Source: Edaphobacter sp. (lineage in GTDB: Bacteria; Acidobacteriota; Terriglobia; Terriglobales; Acidobacteriaceae). From it: a stretch of 64,000 nucleotides of DNA. Position numbers and translations under genes: made by a program. The notes under the pieces are model-generated. The model was not told the DNA's origin, did no database searches, and was given only the letters and a program-made list of their open reading frames with translations. The first letter of the stretch is position 1; every line of letters starts with the position of its first letter. This document shows positions 26,971 through 35,228 of this stretch, in pieces. The DNA is taken from positions 1 to 64,000 of the forward strand of contig JAOAPB010000077.1 of assembly GCA_025462645.1 (NCBI GenBank). The letters run 5' to 3'.

Positions 26971-27746
26971 TGCTCCTTAGGCAGGGGCATGACAGTGCAG
27001 CCATCAGCTTGGATCGCCGCCATTCGTGGTGCGATCGTTATTCCGGCTCCCGAGGCTACCAGAGGAAAGATGGATCCAAAGTGATCGGACTCGAAGACGG
27101 GTGCCATCTCCGCGCTGCCTCGCCTGCAGGCAATAAGCATGTCGTCCCTGAAGCAATGACCTTCCTTCAAAAGAAGAAGCCGCTCACCGGAAAGATCCAG
27201 TTTGGCGGGTTGCGCCTGACAAAGTGTGTTTTCCTTTGGAGCCACAAGAACAAGGGGCTCACGTAATAATTCGCTGCAGACAAGATCAGGTTGACGTAGA
27301 GGCAGGCTCACGATGATGACGTCGAGATCGCCGGCACGGAGCTTATCGACGAGGTTCGTTGTGATGTCTTCCGTCAGAATAATGTCGACCTCCGGAAACA
27401 GGGTCGAGAATTCGGGAAGGCGTGGTGCAAGCAGGTATGGAAGGACCGTCGGGATCACGCCGATGCGAAGCGGTCCACGGATGCCATCCTCCAACTGCCG
27501 GACTTGCAACTCCGCGAGCTTGGATCGGCTTAGTATTTCCTTTGCGTGGAAGTAGAAGATCTCACCGGCATGCGTCAAGCGGACAGACCTGGCGAGCCGC
27601 ACAAAGAGGGTCGATCCAACTGATTTTTCTAATCTGCGAATCTGCAGAGAGAGCGTCGGTTGGGCTATCCCTTCCTGCTCTGCAGCCTTTGTGAAGCTGC
27701 CATATCGAACGACTGAACAAAAGTACCTAAGTTGTTGAAGTTCCAT
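26856..27746 (-). CDS. oxyR: OxyR-type LysR regulator of the peroxide response
   Basis: The 296-residue LysR-family protein has an N-terminal winged HTH (QQLRYFCSVVRYGSFTKAAE) and a ligand/redox domain. The segment LLLKEGHCFRDDMLIAC aligns with the redox loop of E. coli OxyR and keeps the two cysteines nine positions apart (Cys198 and Cys207, E. coli 199 and 208), the pair that forms the peroxide-induced disulfide. It lies between two catalase genes on the same strand, which are its likely targets. A truncated second copy of its 3' end exists at 29628-29742. No strong ribosome site is visible before its ATG. Confidence 0.92.
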   Translation of the reverse strand: MELQQLRYFCSVVRYGSFTKAAEQEGIAQPTLSLQIRRLEKSVGSTLFVRLARSVRLTHAGEIFYFHAKEILSRSKLAELQVRQLEDGIRGPLRIGVIPTVLPYLLAPRLPEFSTLFPEVDIILTEDITTNLVDKLRAGDLDVIIVSLPLRQPDLVCSELLREPLVLVAPKENTLCQAQPAKLDLSGERLLLLKEGHCFRDDMLIACRRGSAEMAPVFESDHFGSIFPLVASGAGITIAPRMAAIQADGCTVMPLPKEQSRRVGYARLKSSARFKTLTTFTKWLRTVGESIAKSAA

Positions 27747-27830
27747 GGCTATGTTTATGATAGCCGATCGTGAAAACGAACGTAAGTGCGTCCATTTGGA
27801 TACGCTCCTGTCTCCTCAGGAGAAGGCCGT

Positions 27831-27869
27831 AAAAAACCGGCTCCGCAACGGGATGCTTGTTACGGAGCC
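27831..27869 (-). terminator. Rho-independent terminator of the cytoplasmic catalase gene
   Basis: On the minus strand, GGCTCCG, a 17-base loop and CGGAGCC are followed by GG and six T. It ends catalase transcription before the oxyR start and lies 40 bp after the catalase stop. Confidence 0.8.
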
Positions 27870-27909
27870 AGGTGGGGAAGCTTGCAAGACTATGGAAGTT
27901 GACGTCGGA

Positions 27910-29358
27910 TTACTTGTGCTCGAAGAGGAAATCTTCAAGAGCCTTTGCAACACCTTCGCCGTAATCCAGGTCCGCCTTGGTGCAGTTCGCAACATGGCGA
28001 TCCCGGACTTCCTTGGAGGCCTGACCGAGAGCCCGAGCTGTGTTCTCAAACAGACGCTGCTTTTCCTCCGGGCCGAACATACGGAAGAGATTCCCCGGCT
28101 GCGAATAATAGTCGTGATCGTCCTGACGGAAATCGAACTTCTGAGCATCTCCGTTGATTGCCAATGGCGGCTCCGAGTAATCGGGCTGCTCTTGCCACTC
28201 GCCATGACGGTTCGGCTCGTAGCTGGTCGTGCCGCCATAGTTTCCGTCGACGCGCATCGCACCGTCACGATGATAAGAGTGGAACGGGCACTTCGGCGCG
28301 TTCACCGGAATCTGAAAGTGATTGACGCCGAGGCGGTAGCGCTGCGTGTCGCCGTACGAGAACAGGCGTCCTTGAAGCATCCGATCCGGTGAGTAGCCGA
28401 TTCCCGGGACGATGTTCGTGGGAGCAAAGGCAGCCTGCTCGACATCCGCGAAGAAGTTCTCGGGATTCCTGTTCAGCTCCAGGACGCCGACTTCGATCAG
28501 AGGATAGTCCGCGTGAGGCCACACCTTCGTGAGATCGAACGGGTGGATGTGATAGGTGTTCGCATCCTCCTCGTTCATAATTTGCACATACAGCTTCCAG
28601 CGGGGGAAGTCGCCCCTCTCGATGGCCTCGTACAGGTCGCGCTGGTGGGTCTCACGATCCTTACCCACAAGGGCTTCCGCTTCCTGATCCGTGAGGTTCT
28701 GGATGCCCTGCTGGGTCTTGAAGGTGAACTTCACCCAGAAACGCTTGTTCTCCGAATTGATGAAGCTGTATGTGTGACTGCCAAAGCCGTGCATATGGCG
28801 GAACGAGCGCGGGATTCCACGATCGCTCATGACGACGGTGACCTGGTGCAGAGCCTCGGGAAGGTTTGTCCAGAAGTCCCAATTGCTATCTGCGCTGCGC
28901 ATGCCAGTTCGCGGATCGCGCTTGATGGCGTGGTTGAGATCGGGGAACTTGAGTGGATCGCGAATGAAAAAGACGGGTGTGTTGTTTCCAACGAGGTCCC
29001 AGTTACCTTCCTCGGTATAGAACTTCAGCGCGAAGCCGCGGATGTCGCGCTCAGCGTCGGCTGCACCGCGCTCACCGGCAACAGTCGAGAAGCGAGAAAA
29101 CATTGGAGTCACTTTGCCGATCTCGGAGAAGATCTTCGCCTTGGTGTACTTGGTGACATCGTGCGTGACGGTGAAGGTTCCGAAAGCGCCTGCGCCCTTG
29201 GCATGCATACGCCGCTCTGGAATCACCTCACGGTCAAAGTGTGCCATCTTCTCTATAAACCATATGTTCTCTAGTAAGGCCGGTCCGCGTTTGCCAGCAG
29301 TCTTTATATTCTGGTTGTCATCAACGGGTGCGCCGAACGCTGTTGTCAGTTTCTTCAT
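27910..29358 (-). CDS. katA: Catalase, cytoplasmic (clade 3 type)
   Basis: The ATG follows GAGGAGAATC. The 482-residue enzyme has no signal peptide. The distal His52 lies in [13 protein letters not shown], distal Asn126 in [12 protein letters not shown], and the proximal Tyr in [14 protein letters not shown], so the haem site is complete. The length and the NADPH-type core match clade 3 small-subunit catalases. With the exported catalase it would cover hydrogen peroxide removal on both sides of the inner membrane. The upstream DNA holds the decayed oxyR end and a conserved block also found before the other catalase gene. Confidence 0.95.
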   Translation of the reverse strand: MKKLTTAFGAPVDDNQNIKTAGKRGPALLENIWFIEKMAHFDREVIPERRMHAKGAGAFGTFTVTHDVTKYTKAKIFSEIGKVTPMFSRFSTVAGERGAADAERDIRGFALKFYTEEGNWDLVGNNTPVFFIRDPLKFPDLNHAIKRDPRTGMRSADSNWDFWTNLPEALHQVTVVMSDRGIPRSFRHMHGFGSHTYSFINSENKRFWVKFTFKTQQGIQNLTDQEAEALVGKDRETHQRDLYEAIERGDFPRWKLYVQIMNEEDANTYHIHPFDLTKVWPHADYPLIEVGVLELNRNPENFFADVEQAAFAPTNIVPGIGYSPDRMLQGRLFSYGDTQRYRLGVNHFQIPVNAPKCPFHSYHRDGAMRVDGNYGGTTSYEPNRHGEWQEQPDYSEPPLAINGDAQKFDFRQDDHDYYSQPGNLFRMFGPEEKQRLFENTARALGQASKEVRDRHVANCTKADLDYGEGVAKALEDFLFEHK

Positions 29359-29500
29359 GATTCTCCTCTCTTCCGTGCTTGGTTGTTAGGTCGCTTCCTC
29401 ACTTCAGGCCGTAGCGGAAATCCCGGAACGGTTGCCATAGAGAGCGAATTCGTTATCGAGCGGCGTTCTTTGCCTTTTTGCGTCTGCTGTGTGCGAGTGG

Positions 29501-29740
29501 TCACCGAAACAACTTTGAGCGTATCGCCTCAGCAAGCGTGGAGGTAGATCGGCCGGGCTATAGTTGATATTGCATTTTCCGAATAGCTGCGAGAGCGCAC
29601 CATTGACGCGGCTAGTGCGAGTTTCTATGTATTCGGCTTTGCGATCGATTCTGCTACGGTTCGCAACCACTTCGTAAAAGCAGTCAATGTCCTGGAGCCT
29701 GGCGCTGCTCTTGAGACGCGCGCAACCAATTCGCCTCGAC
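29501..29740. repeat. Duplicated segment, copy 2
   Basis: This matches 26737-26970. It holds the catalase upstream region (about 29501-29625) and a degenerate oxyR 3' end. The remainder of the parental oxyR is missing, replaced by the hemQ gene region, so the duplication was followed by deletion. Confidence 0.9.
29556..29592. promoter_or_regulatory. Candidate OxyR-responsive site upstream of the cytoplasmic catalase
   Basis: This is the second copy of the 37-bp block seen at 26791-26827, differing at one base. It lies about 200 bp before the catalase start. Greater conservation than the flanks suggests a bound regulator. Confidence 0.45.
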
Positions 29741-29742
29741 AT
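29628..29742 (-). pseudogene. Truncated oxyR 3' end
   Basis: Minus-strand translation gives SRRIGCARLKSSARLQDIDC where intact OxyR has SRRVGYARLKSSARFKTLTT, then VANRSRID against VGESIAK. No upstream oxyR sequence remains, and the hemQ gene begins 58 bp further on the other strand. Confidence 0.85.
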
Positions 29743-29799
29743 TGGAAGATCGAGGACGTCGCTTAGACTGGTGTTTGAGATTGATTGGAGGGAAATACC

Positions 29800-30636
29800 G
29801 TGCCTGAGTTGCCAAGCGTTCCGATTACCCTTGAAGGTTCCAGCGTTCTTCATCAAATGTTTCGGTTTGACTGGGAGTCATGGAAGAAGCTGTCTGTGCA
29901 GGATCAACGCAAAATAGAAGCCGAGGCTGTCAAACTTGTTCAAGCATGGGAGAGGGGATCCGGCGAACCGGCGAGAAATCAGTCCGCGATCTACTCGCTA
30001 TTGGGACACAAAGGAGATCTTCTCTTCATCCATTTCAGAGACTCATTCGCCGAACTCAATCGACTCGAACTCGAACTCGCTCAAACGAGTCTGCATGCCT
30101 TTCTGCAACCGCAGCACTCTTACCTATCCGTCGTCGAACTTGGTCTCTATGAGTCCTCGGCAAAGACCTACGCCACGCTCGCGGAGAAGGGATTTGCCCA
30201 AGGTTCCGCCGAATGGAATGCGGGAGTGCAGGAGGTTGTAGCGCGCCAATCCAACGCAATGGCGCAGCGGCTCTTCCCCTCGATTCCGCCTGCGAAATAT
30301 TTGTGCTTCTATCCGATGGACAGGAGACGCGGCGAAGCACAGAACTGGTATACCGAGACCATGACCGACCGTCAGCGTATGATGCACGAGCATGGAATGA
30401 TCGGTCGCCGCTACGCGGATTCGGTGCGGCAGATCATCACCGGATCGATCGGCTTTGACGACTGGGAGTGGGGCGTCGACCTGTTCGCTGAGGACCCTCT
30501 TGTCTTCAAAAAACTAATCTATGAGATGCGGTTTGACGAAGTGAGTGCCGTCTACGCACTCTTCGGGCAGTTCTTCATAGGAGTCAGGCTGCGAACTGAA
30601 GATCTTGCATCTTGGCTCAGCGGCAAACTTACATAG
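29800..30636 (+). CDS. hemQ: Coproheme decarboxylase HemQ (chlorite-dismutase family)
   Basis: The GTG at 29800 stands seven bases after GGAGGG; the frame opens five codons earlier. The 278-residue protein belongs to the chlorite-dismutase-like family and matches HemQ/ChdC: FYPMDRRRGEAQNWY (the tyrosine that is oxidised during decarboxylation), MMHEHGMIGRRYAD (proximal haem His) and SIGFDDWEWGVDLF followed by FKKLIYEMRFDE. HemQ converts iron-coproporphyrin III to haem b using hydrogen peroxide. With the ferrochelatase at 22939 it defines the coproporphyrin-dependent haem route. Its location next to catalases is fitting for an enzyme that consumes peroxide. Confidence 0.93.
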   Translation: MPELPSVPITLEGSSVLHQMFRFDWESWKKLSVQDQRKIEAEAVKLVQAWERGSGEPARNQSAIYSLLGHKGDLLFIHFRDSFAELNRLELELAQTSLHAFLQPQHSYLSVVELGLYESSAKTYATLAEKGFAQGSAEWNAGVQEVVARQSNAMAQRLFPSIPPAKYLCFYPMDRRRGEAQNWYTETMTDRQRMMHEHGMIGRRYADSVRQIITGSIGFDDWEWGVDLFAEDPLVFKKLIYEMRFDEVSAVYALFGQFFIGVRLRTEDLASWLSGKLT

Positions 30637-30744
30637 AGAAGGAATAGGATTGGAGCCAAACTAATAGCCCGAAGATCTGATTGAGTGGTTACTGAGTACT
30701 TCTTTGTGATTCAGACCGAAGCAACCTCATGAAAGAGGTTCTCT

Positions 30745-32529
30745 ATGAATCGGCGAACACTGGCGATAGTAGTGGTCATTGTACTTTGTGTAGTGGCGCT
30801 ACTTATGACCCTAGCCAAACGAAAGGTGTCATCACGGAGTGAATCTGCGCTCTCAGACTCGGTTTATAACCCGTACCCGCCTGGCATCCTCCCGCCCGAT
30901 TTAAATTCCGAGATAGCTCGTGTTCAACGGGAGGTGGAGTTCATCGAAAGCCGAGCGCTTGCACGTTGGCACGCGTTACAGCCTCCGATTCTGACAGGTC
31001 AGCCGCCCGTGCTTGCGAATATCGGGACTGAAGCAATAGAGACACTCGGCGAGCTCATGCTTTTCGACAAGAACATGTCACCCAACAGAAATCAATCGTG
31101 CGCGTCTTGCCACATGCCATACGTCGGCTTCGGCGGGCCGATCCCGTCGGTCAACCTGACAATGATTGCGTTTCCCGGAACGGTTCACGCTCGGGCGGGC
31201 AAGCGGACAGCGCAGCGACACCCGTATTCACCATTCTTCCCCGTACTCCAATACAACCAAGTACAGGGTCTATTTTTTGGTGGAAACTTCTGGGACTCAC
31301 GCGCGACCGGATATTTGCTAAGGATTCCGGACGCCGAGCAGGCACAGGGCCCTCCCGTCGATACTCAAGAGATGGGCTTCCCTGACACTGCTTGCGTCGC
31401 ATTCCGGCTTTCGCATGCTGTGTACCGACCTCTCTTTGAGGAGGTCTGGGGCAAGGGCTCGTTCGAAATCAACTTTCCGCACGAGACGACGCAGATATGC
31501 GCAACCCCTGGAGGGGCGGCGGTGTTTGGCGGGAGCATCACGCCGATTTCTATTAGTGCCGCCGACCGAACCCGCGCCAACACAATTTACGACCGTTGGG
31601 CGCAGTCGATTGACTCATACGAGCAGTCCGTTCAGGTCAGCGCCTTCTCATCGAAATTCGACGCGTTCCTGGCCGGCAAGTACAAGCTCACACCAGAGGA
31701 GATGGCGGGGTTCCAGCTCTTCAACGGCAGGGGCAACTGCAATTCATGCCACCTCGACGGAAGAGGAACAACTCTCAAGTCAAATCAGACCGACACCAGC
31801 TCGGCCGCCATGGTGAACCCTCTGTTCACGTGCTTTGGCTCGGCCAATGAGGGCCTGCCTCTCAATCCGCGAGATGCTTTCTATTACGAGACCAAGCCGG
31901 ATGCTTACGGATTTACAGCCAATCCTTACGGTTTCGGATACAGAGATTTGGGACTGGGGACTTTCCTCAGAAGCGGGTTCGGTTCCGGTCCCAACCCGAA
32001 CATGCGTTGGAGGCAATACGCACCTACTGTCGACGGCCAAATGCAGGTGTCTTCGGCGCGCGATGTAGCCATGACACCGTCACAATGTCCAACCACCGAA
32101 GCCCCCGGGCCGTACTTCCAGAAGGGGTTCTTTCACAACGGCTACATTAAGAGCCTGAAGCAGCTCGTGCATTTCTACAATACGCGCGACAAGTTTGCGT
32201 ATCCGGTCACTTCCGGACATTGCCCGCCAGGAACGACCGAAAAAGTCGACTGCTGGCCTATGCCGGAAGTACGGAACAATATCGACATGACCAGCGGAAA
32301 TCTTGGGCTCACAGATGAGGAGGAGAATGACATCGTTGCATTTCTGCAAACATTGTCGGACGGTTTCACGAGGCCTTACCCCAACAGCGATACCTTTACG
32401 GGTGCTTGTCTGAGGGGTGGTTCGGCTGCGACCCAAGGTAACGAGTTGCTGATCCCGACTCCGCCTCTACCGCCCTGCGCGTCGGCGATCTGCGGCGCCT
32501 TGCCTGTCCCCAACCCGCCTATTCCGTAG
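30745..32529 (+). CDS. Dihaem cytochrome c peroxidase (MauG/CcpA family), long form
   Basis: The 594-residue protein has an N-terminal membrane anchor (about 5-24) and two haem-binding motifs, CASCH at 119-123 and CNSCH at 332-336. Family markers are GELMLFDKNMS, GGNFWDSRATG, FFHNGYIKSLKQLVHFYNTR and the closing LGLTDEEENDIVAFLQTLSDG. It should reduce hydrogen peroxide, or oxidise a protein or small substrate, in the periplasm. It is much longer than the canonical enzyme of about 330 residues, with an insert between the haem domains and a proline-rich tail (PNPPIP). It lies just after hemQ, extending the peroxide island. Confidence 0.9.
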   Translation: MNRRTLAIVVVIVLCVVALLMTLAKRKVSSRSESALSDSVYNPYPPGILPPDLNSEIARVQREVEFIESRALARWHALQPPILTGQPPVLANIGTEAIETLGELMLFDKNMSPNRNQSCASCHMPYVGFGGPIPSVNLTMIAFPGTVHARAGKRTAQRHPYSPFFPVLQYNQVQGLFFGGNFWDSRATGYLLRIPDAEQAQGPPVDTQEMGFPDTACVAFRLSHAVYRPLFEEVWGKGSFEINFPHETTQICATPGGAAVFGGSITPISISAADRTRANTIYDRWAQSIDSYEQSVQVSAFSSKFDAFLAGKYKLTPEEMAGFQLFNGRGNCNSCHLDGRGTTLKSNQTDTSSAAMVNPLFTCFGSANEGLPLNPRDAFYYETKPDAYGFTANPYGFGYRDLGLGTFLRSGFGSGPNPNMRWRQYAPTVDGQMQVSSARDVAMTPSQCPTTEAPGPYFQKGFFHNGYIKSLKQLVHFYNTRDKFAYPVTSGHCPPGTTEKVDCWPMPEVRNNIDMTSGNLGLTDEEENDIVAFLQTLSDGFTRPYPNSDTFTGACLRGGSAATQGNELLIPTPPLPPCASAICGALPVPNPPIP

Positions 32530-32710
32530 TACCAAATGGAGGCCACCGGCAAGAGCGATGGGGCGAAGAGCCCGATCAACCACTTCACTACCCTAGCGAG
32601 TGCAGTCCACTTGCCGAGAAGTCGCCATGTCGGACAAGCGGCTCTCTGCAGTCAACTGTAGATAAAAGGGCGAGCCACTCCTCGATACAAGTGTTTGTCC
32701 GCCCTCGGAC

Positions 32711-33156
32711 TAGCCAGTTATGAACTACGGTCGCTGCTTCCCTGGGGGGTACCCCCCCGGGGGGGTTACTTGTCCGCAAGTTACATTAAATCAATAACTT
32801 AGACTTATAGCTCACTGTAAATTCGTCATTCTAAATAGGTTGCGGCTAAATTCGTCTTTCTAAAAGGTTTATTGAGTTAAAGAGAAGAATCCCGGTGGTT
32901 GGCCGGGATTCTTCTGACTCTGTATTAACTATAGCCGATTGGGTGAAACTACTATGCCACATTGCGGATGATTATTTTCGGAGGCTAAGGCTCTGTTTTT
33001 GTTTGGTTTGCGTGCGGAGTTGGGTATTCGTTCCTGCTGCGGGGGATTGACAGGAAAAACAGGGAGCAGGGCTCAGGGCGTAGAACAACTATTGCCCAAC
33101 AGCAGAGGCACAATGGTTGAGGCGCAGGCCAGTTCGCAAAGTTCATAACAGCCTCC
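32711..33156 (+). repeat. Dispersed intergenic repeat, copy A, with IS5-like ends
   Basis: In order: left end TAGCCAGTTATGAACTACGG; a GC tract (GGGGGG, TA, CCCCCCC, GGGGGGG at 32743-32766); two boxes AAATTCGTC[AT]TTCTAAA at 32819 and 32848; a 13-bp perfect hairpin at 32883-32915; a conserved right flank (CTGTATTAACTATAGCCGAT); a further 200 bp shared with copy B; and an inverted end GTTCATAACAGCCTCC at 33141-33156. No protein is encoded. The rest of the gap, 32530-32710 and 33157-33545, shows nothing I can name. Confidence 0.8.
32883..32915. terminator. Hairpin of repeat copy A
   Basis: AGAAGAATCCCGG, loop TGGTTGG, CCGGGATTCTTCT. The stem is perfect over 13 bp, with an A-rich left foot and a T-rich right foot, the form of a bidirectional terminator. 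The arms differ from those of copies B and C while the surroundings are conserved. Confidence 0.65.
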
Positions 33157-33545
33157 AGGCTCCAATGCGGTTTAATCGACTGAGATAATCGCGTTATCCG
33201 AGAGCCAAACAAACGAGCGGTTGAATCGGTGCTGTCGATCTTTGGGCGCGCGTCGTTGTGCCGAGTGGAAACGCGAGGAGGAAATCGCGATACGCTTCCA
33301 CTCCCTCAAGGAGACCAGACACCAATCTGACCGACGATCAGCCGTAAGTGTCCATTGTCGGCTTGCCTGCAACGATCTGAGGCAACAGCAGTGGGTCTAA
33401 CGTTAGATAACAAATCACACCAAAAGTTTGGATTTACAATTCATGCCAAAAATAGAATGCTAGTCCTCCGAGTACGAGAACGCGTCGCGCAGCAGCTGCG
33501 GAGAGTCTGAATATAGTCTGTTCTTGATGATGGAATCTGCAGTAG

Positions 33546-33698
33546 CTAGCTTAGTCCTCGGCAAGGTCGGCAACGCGCCGGTTCCGTTTGGCCGCAGCTG
33601 TTGCATCCGCAGTTCGGAGTGTGATCGCCCGTGTTGTTCGTTTCGGACGAACATGCCGTCATTGAAAGCAATGCCAGAGCGGCCAGTGAAAGTTTCAT
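33546..33698 (-). CDS. Small cysteine-rich lipoprotein, 50 residues (hypothetical)
   Basis: A minus-strand frame of 50 codons begins MKLSLAALALLSMTACSSE, a good lipoprotein signal with lipobox MTAC (lipidated Cys16). The mature part is short and has five further cysteines in NCGCNSCG and RCRPC, suggestive of metal binding. The ribosome site is weak and the downstream sequence stays open in another frame, so it could be the front of a frameshifted longer lipoprotein. I know no homologue. Confidence 0.4.
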   Translation of the reverse strand: MKLSLAALALLSMTACSSETNNTGDHTPNCGCNSCGQTEPARCRPCRGLS

Positions 33699-33823
33699 TG
33701 CGTTAAGATGCTAGATAGGCTGTTGTTAATGGTGGAAGAATCTGGAAGGAAAGCCGCTCGCTTCCCGACATCAGGCGTCACTCAGTTAGCCGCGGTATGA
33801 ACGAGAAGAAGGAGATCTTTGGG

Positions 33824-34855
33824 ATGAGTTATGTGGCCGATGCAAAGCGGTACGAAGGGGAACAGTTCCGGCGATGCGGGCGGTCAGGGATCGTACTGCC
33901 GCCGATATCGCTGGGGCTCTGGCAGAACTTTGGTGGAGTTGACGCCTTCGAGACTGGCCGGGCGATGATCCGGCGAGCGTTTGACCGAGGCGTTACGCAC
34001 TTCGACCTGGCAAACAATTATGGGCCACCGTATGGATCGGCCGAGGAGAACTTCGGACTTATCTTACGGAAAGACTTTCGCGCTTATCGAAATGAACTAC
34101 TCATCTCGTCTAAGGCAGGATGGGACATGTGGCCAGGGCCCTACGGCGTGGGTGGTTCACGCAAATACCTCCTGGCTTCCCTGGATGAAAGCCTGCAACG
34201 CATGGGCCTTGACTACGTCGATATCTTCTACTCGCACCGACCGACAATGGATGTGCCCCTTGAAGAGACAATGGGTGCGCTGGTGCAGGCAGTGCGGCAG
34301 GGCAAGGCTTTGTATGTAGGCATCTCTTCCTACAGTCCGGAGCGGACGCGGGAGGCTGCGCAGATATTGAAAAGCGAAGGAGTACCGCTGCTGATTCATC
34401 AGCCCTCGTACTCGATGCTGAATCGGTGGGTAGAGAAGGAGCTGCTCGGCACCCTGGAGGAACTCGGCGTAGGCTGCATCGCATTTTCACCGTTGGCCCA
34501 GGGCCTTCTCACGAAAAAGTATCTCAACGGGGTTCCGGAGAACTCGCGTGCAGCGGCAGCAGGCTCGTTCCAGAAGGCTTTTCTGACCGACGAGAACCTG
34601 GCTCGCGTGCGGGCACTCAATGAAATTGCGAGCGCACGTGGGCAGACGCTGGCCCAGATGGCGATTGCCTGGGTGCTGCGTGACAAACGGGTTACCTCGG
34701 CCCTGATCGGAGCGCGTAACGTAGAGCAGCTCGACAACTCCCTCGATGCGATTCAGAAGCTCCAATTCACGGATGTGGAGCTGAATGCCATTGATGGGCA
34801 CGCGCAGGAGGGGTTGATTGATCTCTGGCGAGACGCCCGAGAGGGAACAGCGTAA
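33824..34855 (+). CDS. gpr: Aldo/keto reductase, YghZ type (L-glyceraldehyde 3-phosphate reductase)
   Basis: The ATG at 33824 is preferred because AAGGAG stands nine bases before it; another ATG at 33797 is in frame. The 343-residue protein follows E. coli YghZ closely along its whole length: FDLANNYGPP, SSKAGWDMWPGPYG, GGSRKYLLASLD, FYSHR and LLIHQPSYSMLNRWVE. The catalytic Tyr66, Lys97 and His138 are present at the same numbering as in E. coli. It is a NADPH-dependent cytoplasmic reductase of small aldehydes, with L-glyceraldehyde 3-phosphate and methylglyoxal as known substrates. It stands alone, without an evident operon. Confidence 0.93.
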   Translation: MSYVADAKRYEGEQFRRCGRSGIVLPPISLGLWQNFGGVDAFETGRAMIRRAFDRGVTHFDLANNYGPPYGSAEENFGLILRKDFRAYRNELLISSKAGWDMWPGPYGVGGSRKYLLASLDESLQRMGLDYVDIFYSHRPTMDVPLEETMGALVQAVRQGKALYVGISSYSPERTREAAQILKSEGVPLLIHQPSYSMLNRWVEKELLGTLEELGVGCIAFSPLAQGLLTKKYLNGVPENSRAAAAGSFQKAFLTDENLARVRALNEIASARGQTLAQMAIAWVLRDKRVTSALIGARNVEQLDNSLDAIQKLQFTDVELNAIDGHAQEGLIDLWRDAREGTA

Positions 34856-35017
34856 TGTTGCCCTGAAGATACCTGGTGTAGGAGTCAACGCAATTCCGCG
34901 ACGCCTCTCCCACTAATCTTTCCCACTAATCTTGCCTCTAGCGGCGGGAGGACGGGGCTGTTTTTGTATTTATATATTATCAAATATTGATCTATATATC
35001 ATATACAGATATTTTAC

Positions 35018-35047
35018 TTGACAATCTGTTTTGTAACTAGCTACATA
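35018..35047 (+). promoter_or_regulatory. Sigma-70-like promoter before the PSD1 operon
   Basis: TTGACA at 35018-35023, an 18-bp spacer and TACATA at 35042-35047, within an A+T-rich stretch (34960-35050) that contrasts with the surroundings. It would give a leader of about 170 nt before the ATG at 35229. Confidence 0.55.
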
Positions 35048-35228
35048 TGTTGTCGTCTTGATCGAAGCTTCAGCCGTGTCGGGTGTTCAACTGCGCCATG
35101 GTTTGATTCAGTTTGAGACCGTCGATGCCGTTGCAGATGATGCTGAGCGCGTATCGAAGGTTCCTGGAGATACGACAACAGGTGCAATGCTGACTAAGGA
35201 AGATAGCTTACGAGGGATCGGGAGTGCG

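Noticed and set aside
27745..28392. Open frame of 215 codons on the plus strand
   Set aside because: Antisense to the cytoplasmic catalase gene and across its terminator; no protein-like features.
32743..32766. Run of G and C suggesting a sequencing or assembly artefact
   Set aside because: Similar tracts stand at the same relative position in the other two repeat copies, so they belong to the element, though their exact lengths may be unreliable.
35058..35228. Upstream extension of the PSD1 protein
   Set aside because: It starts a few bases after the predicted -10 element and would bury a clear lipoprotein signal peptide inside the protein.
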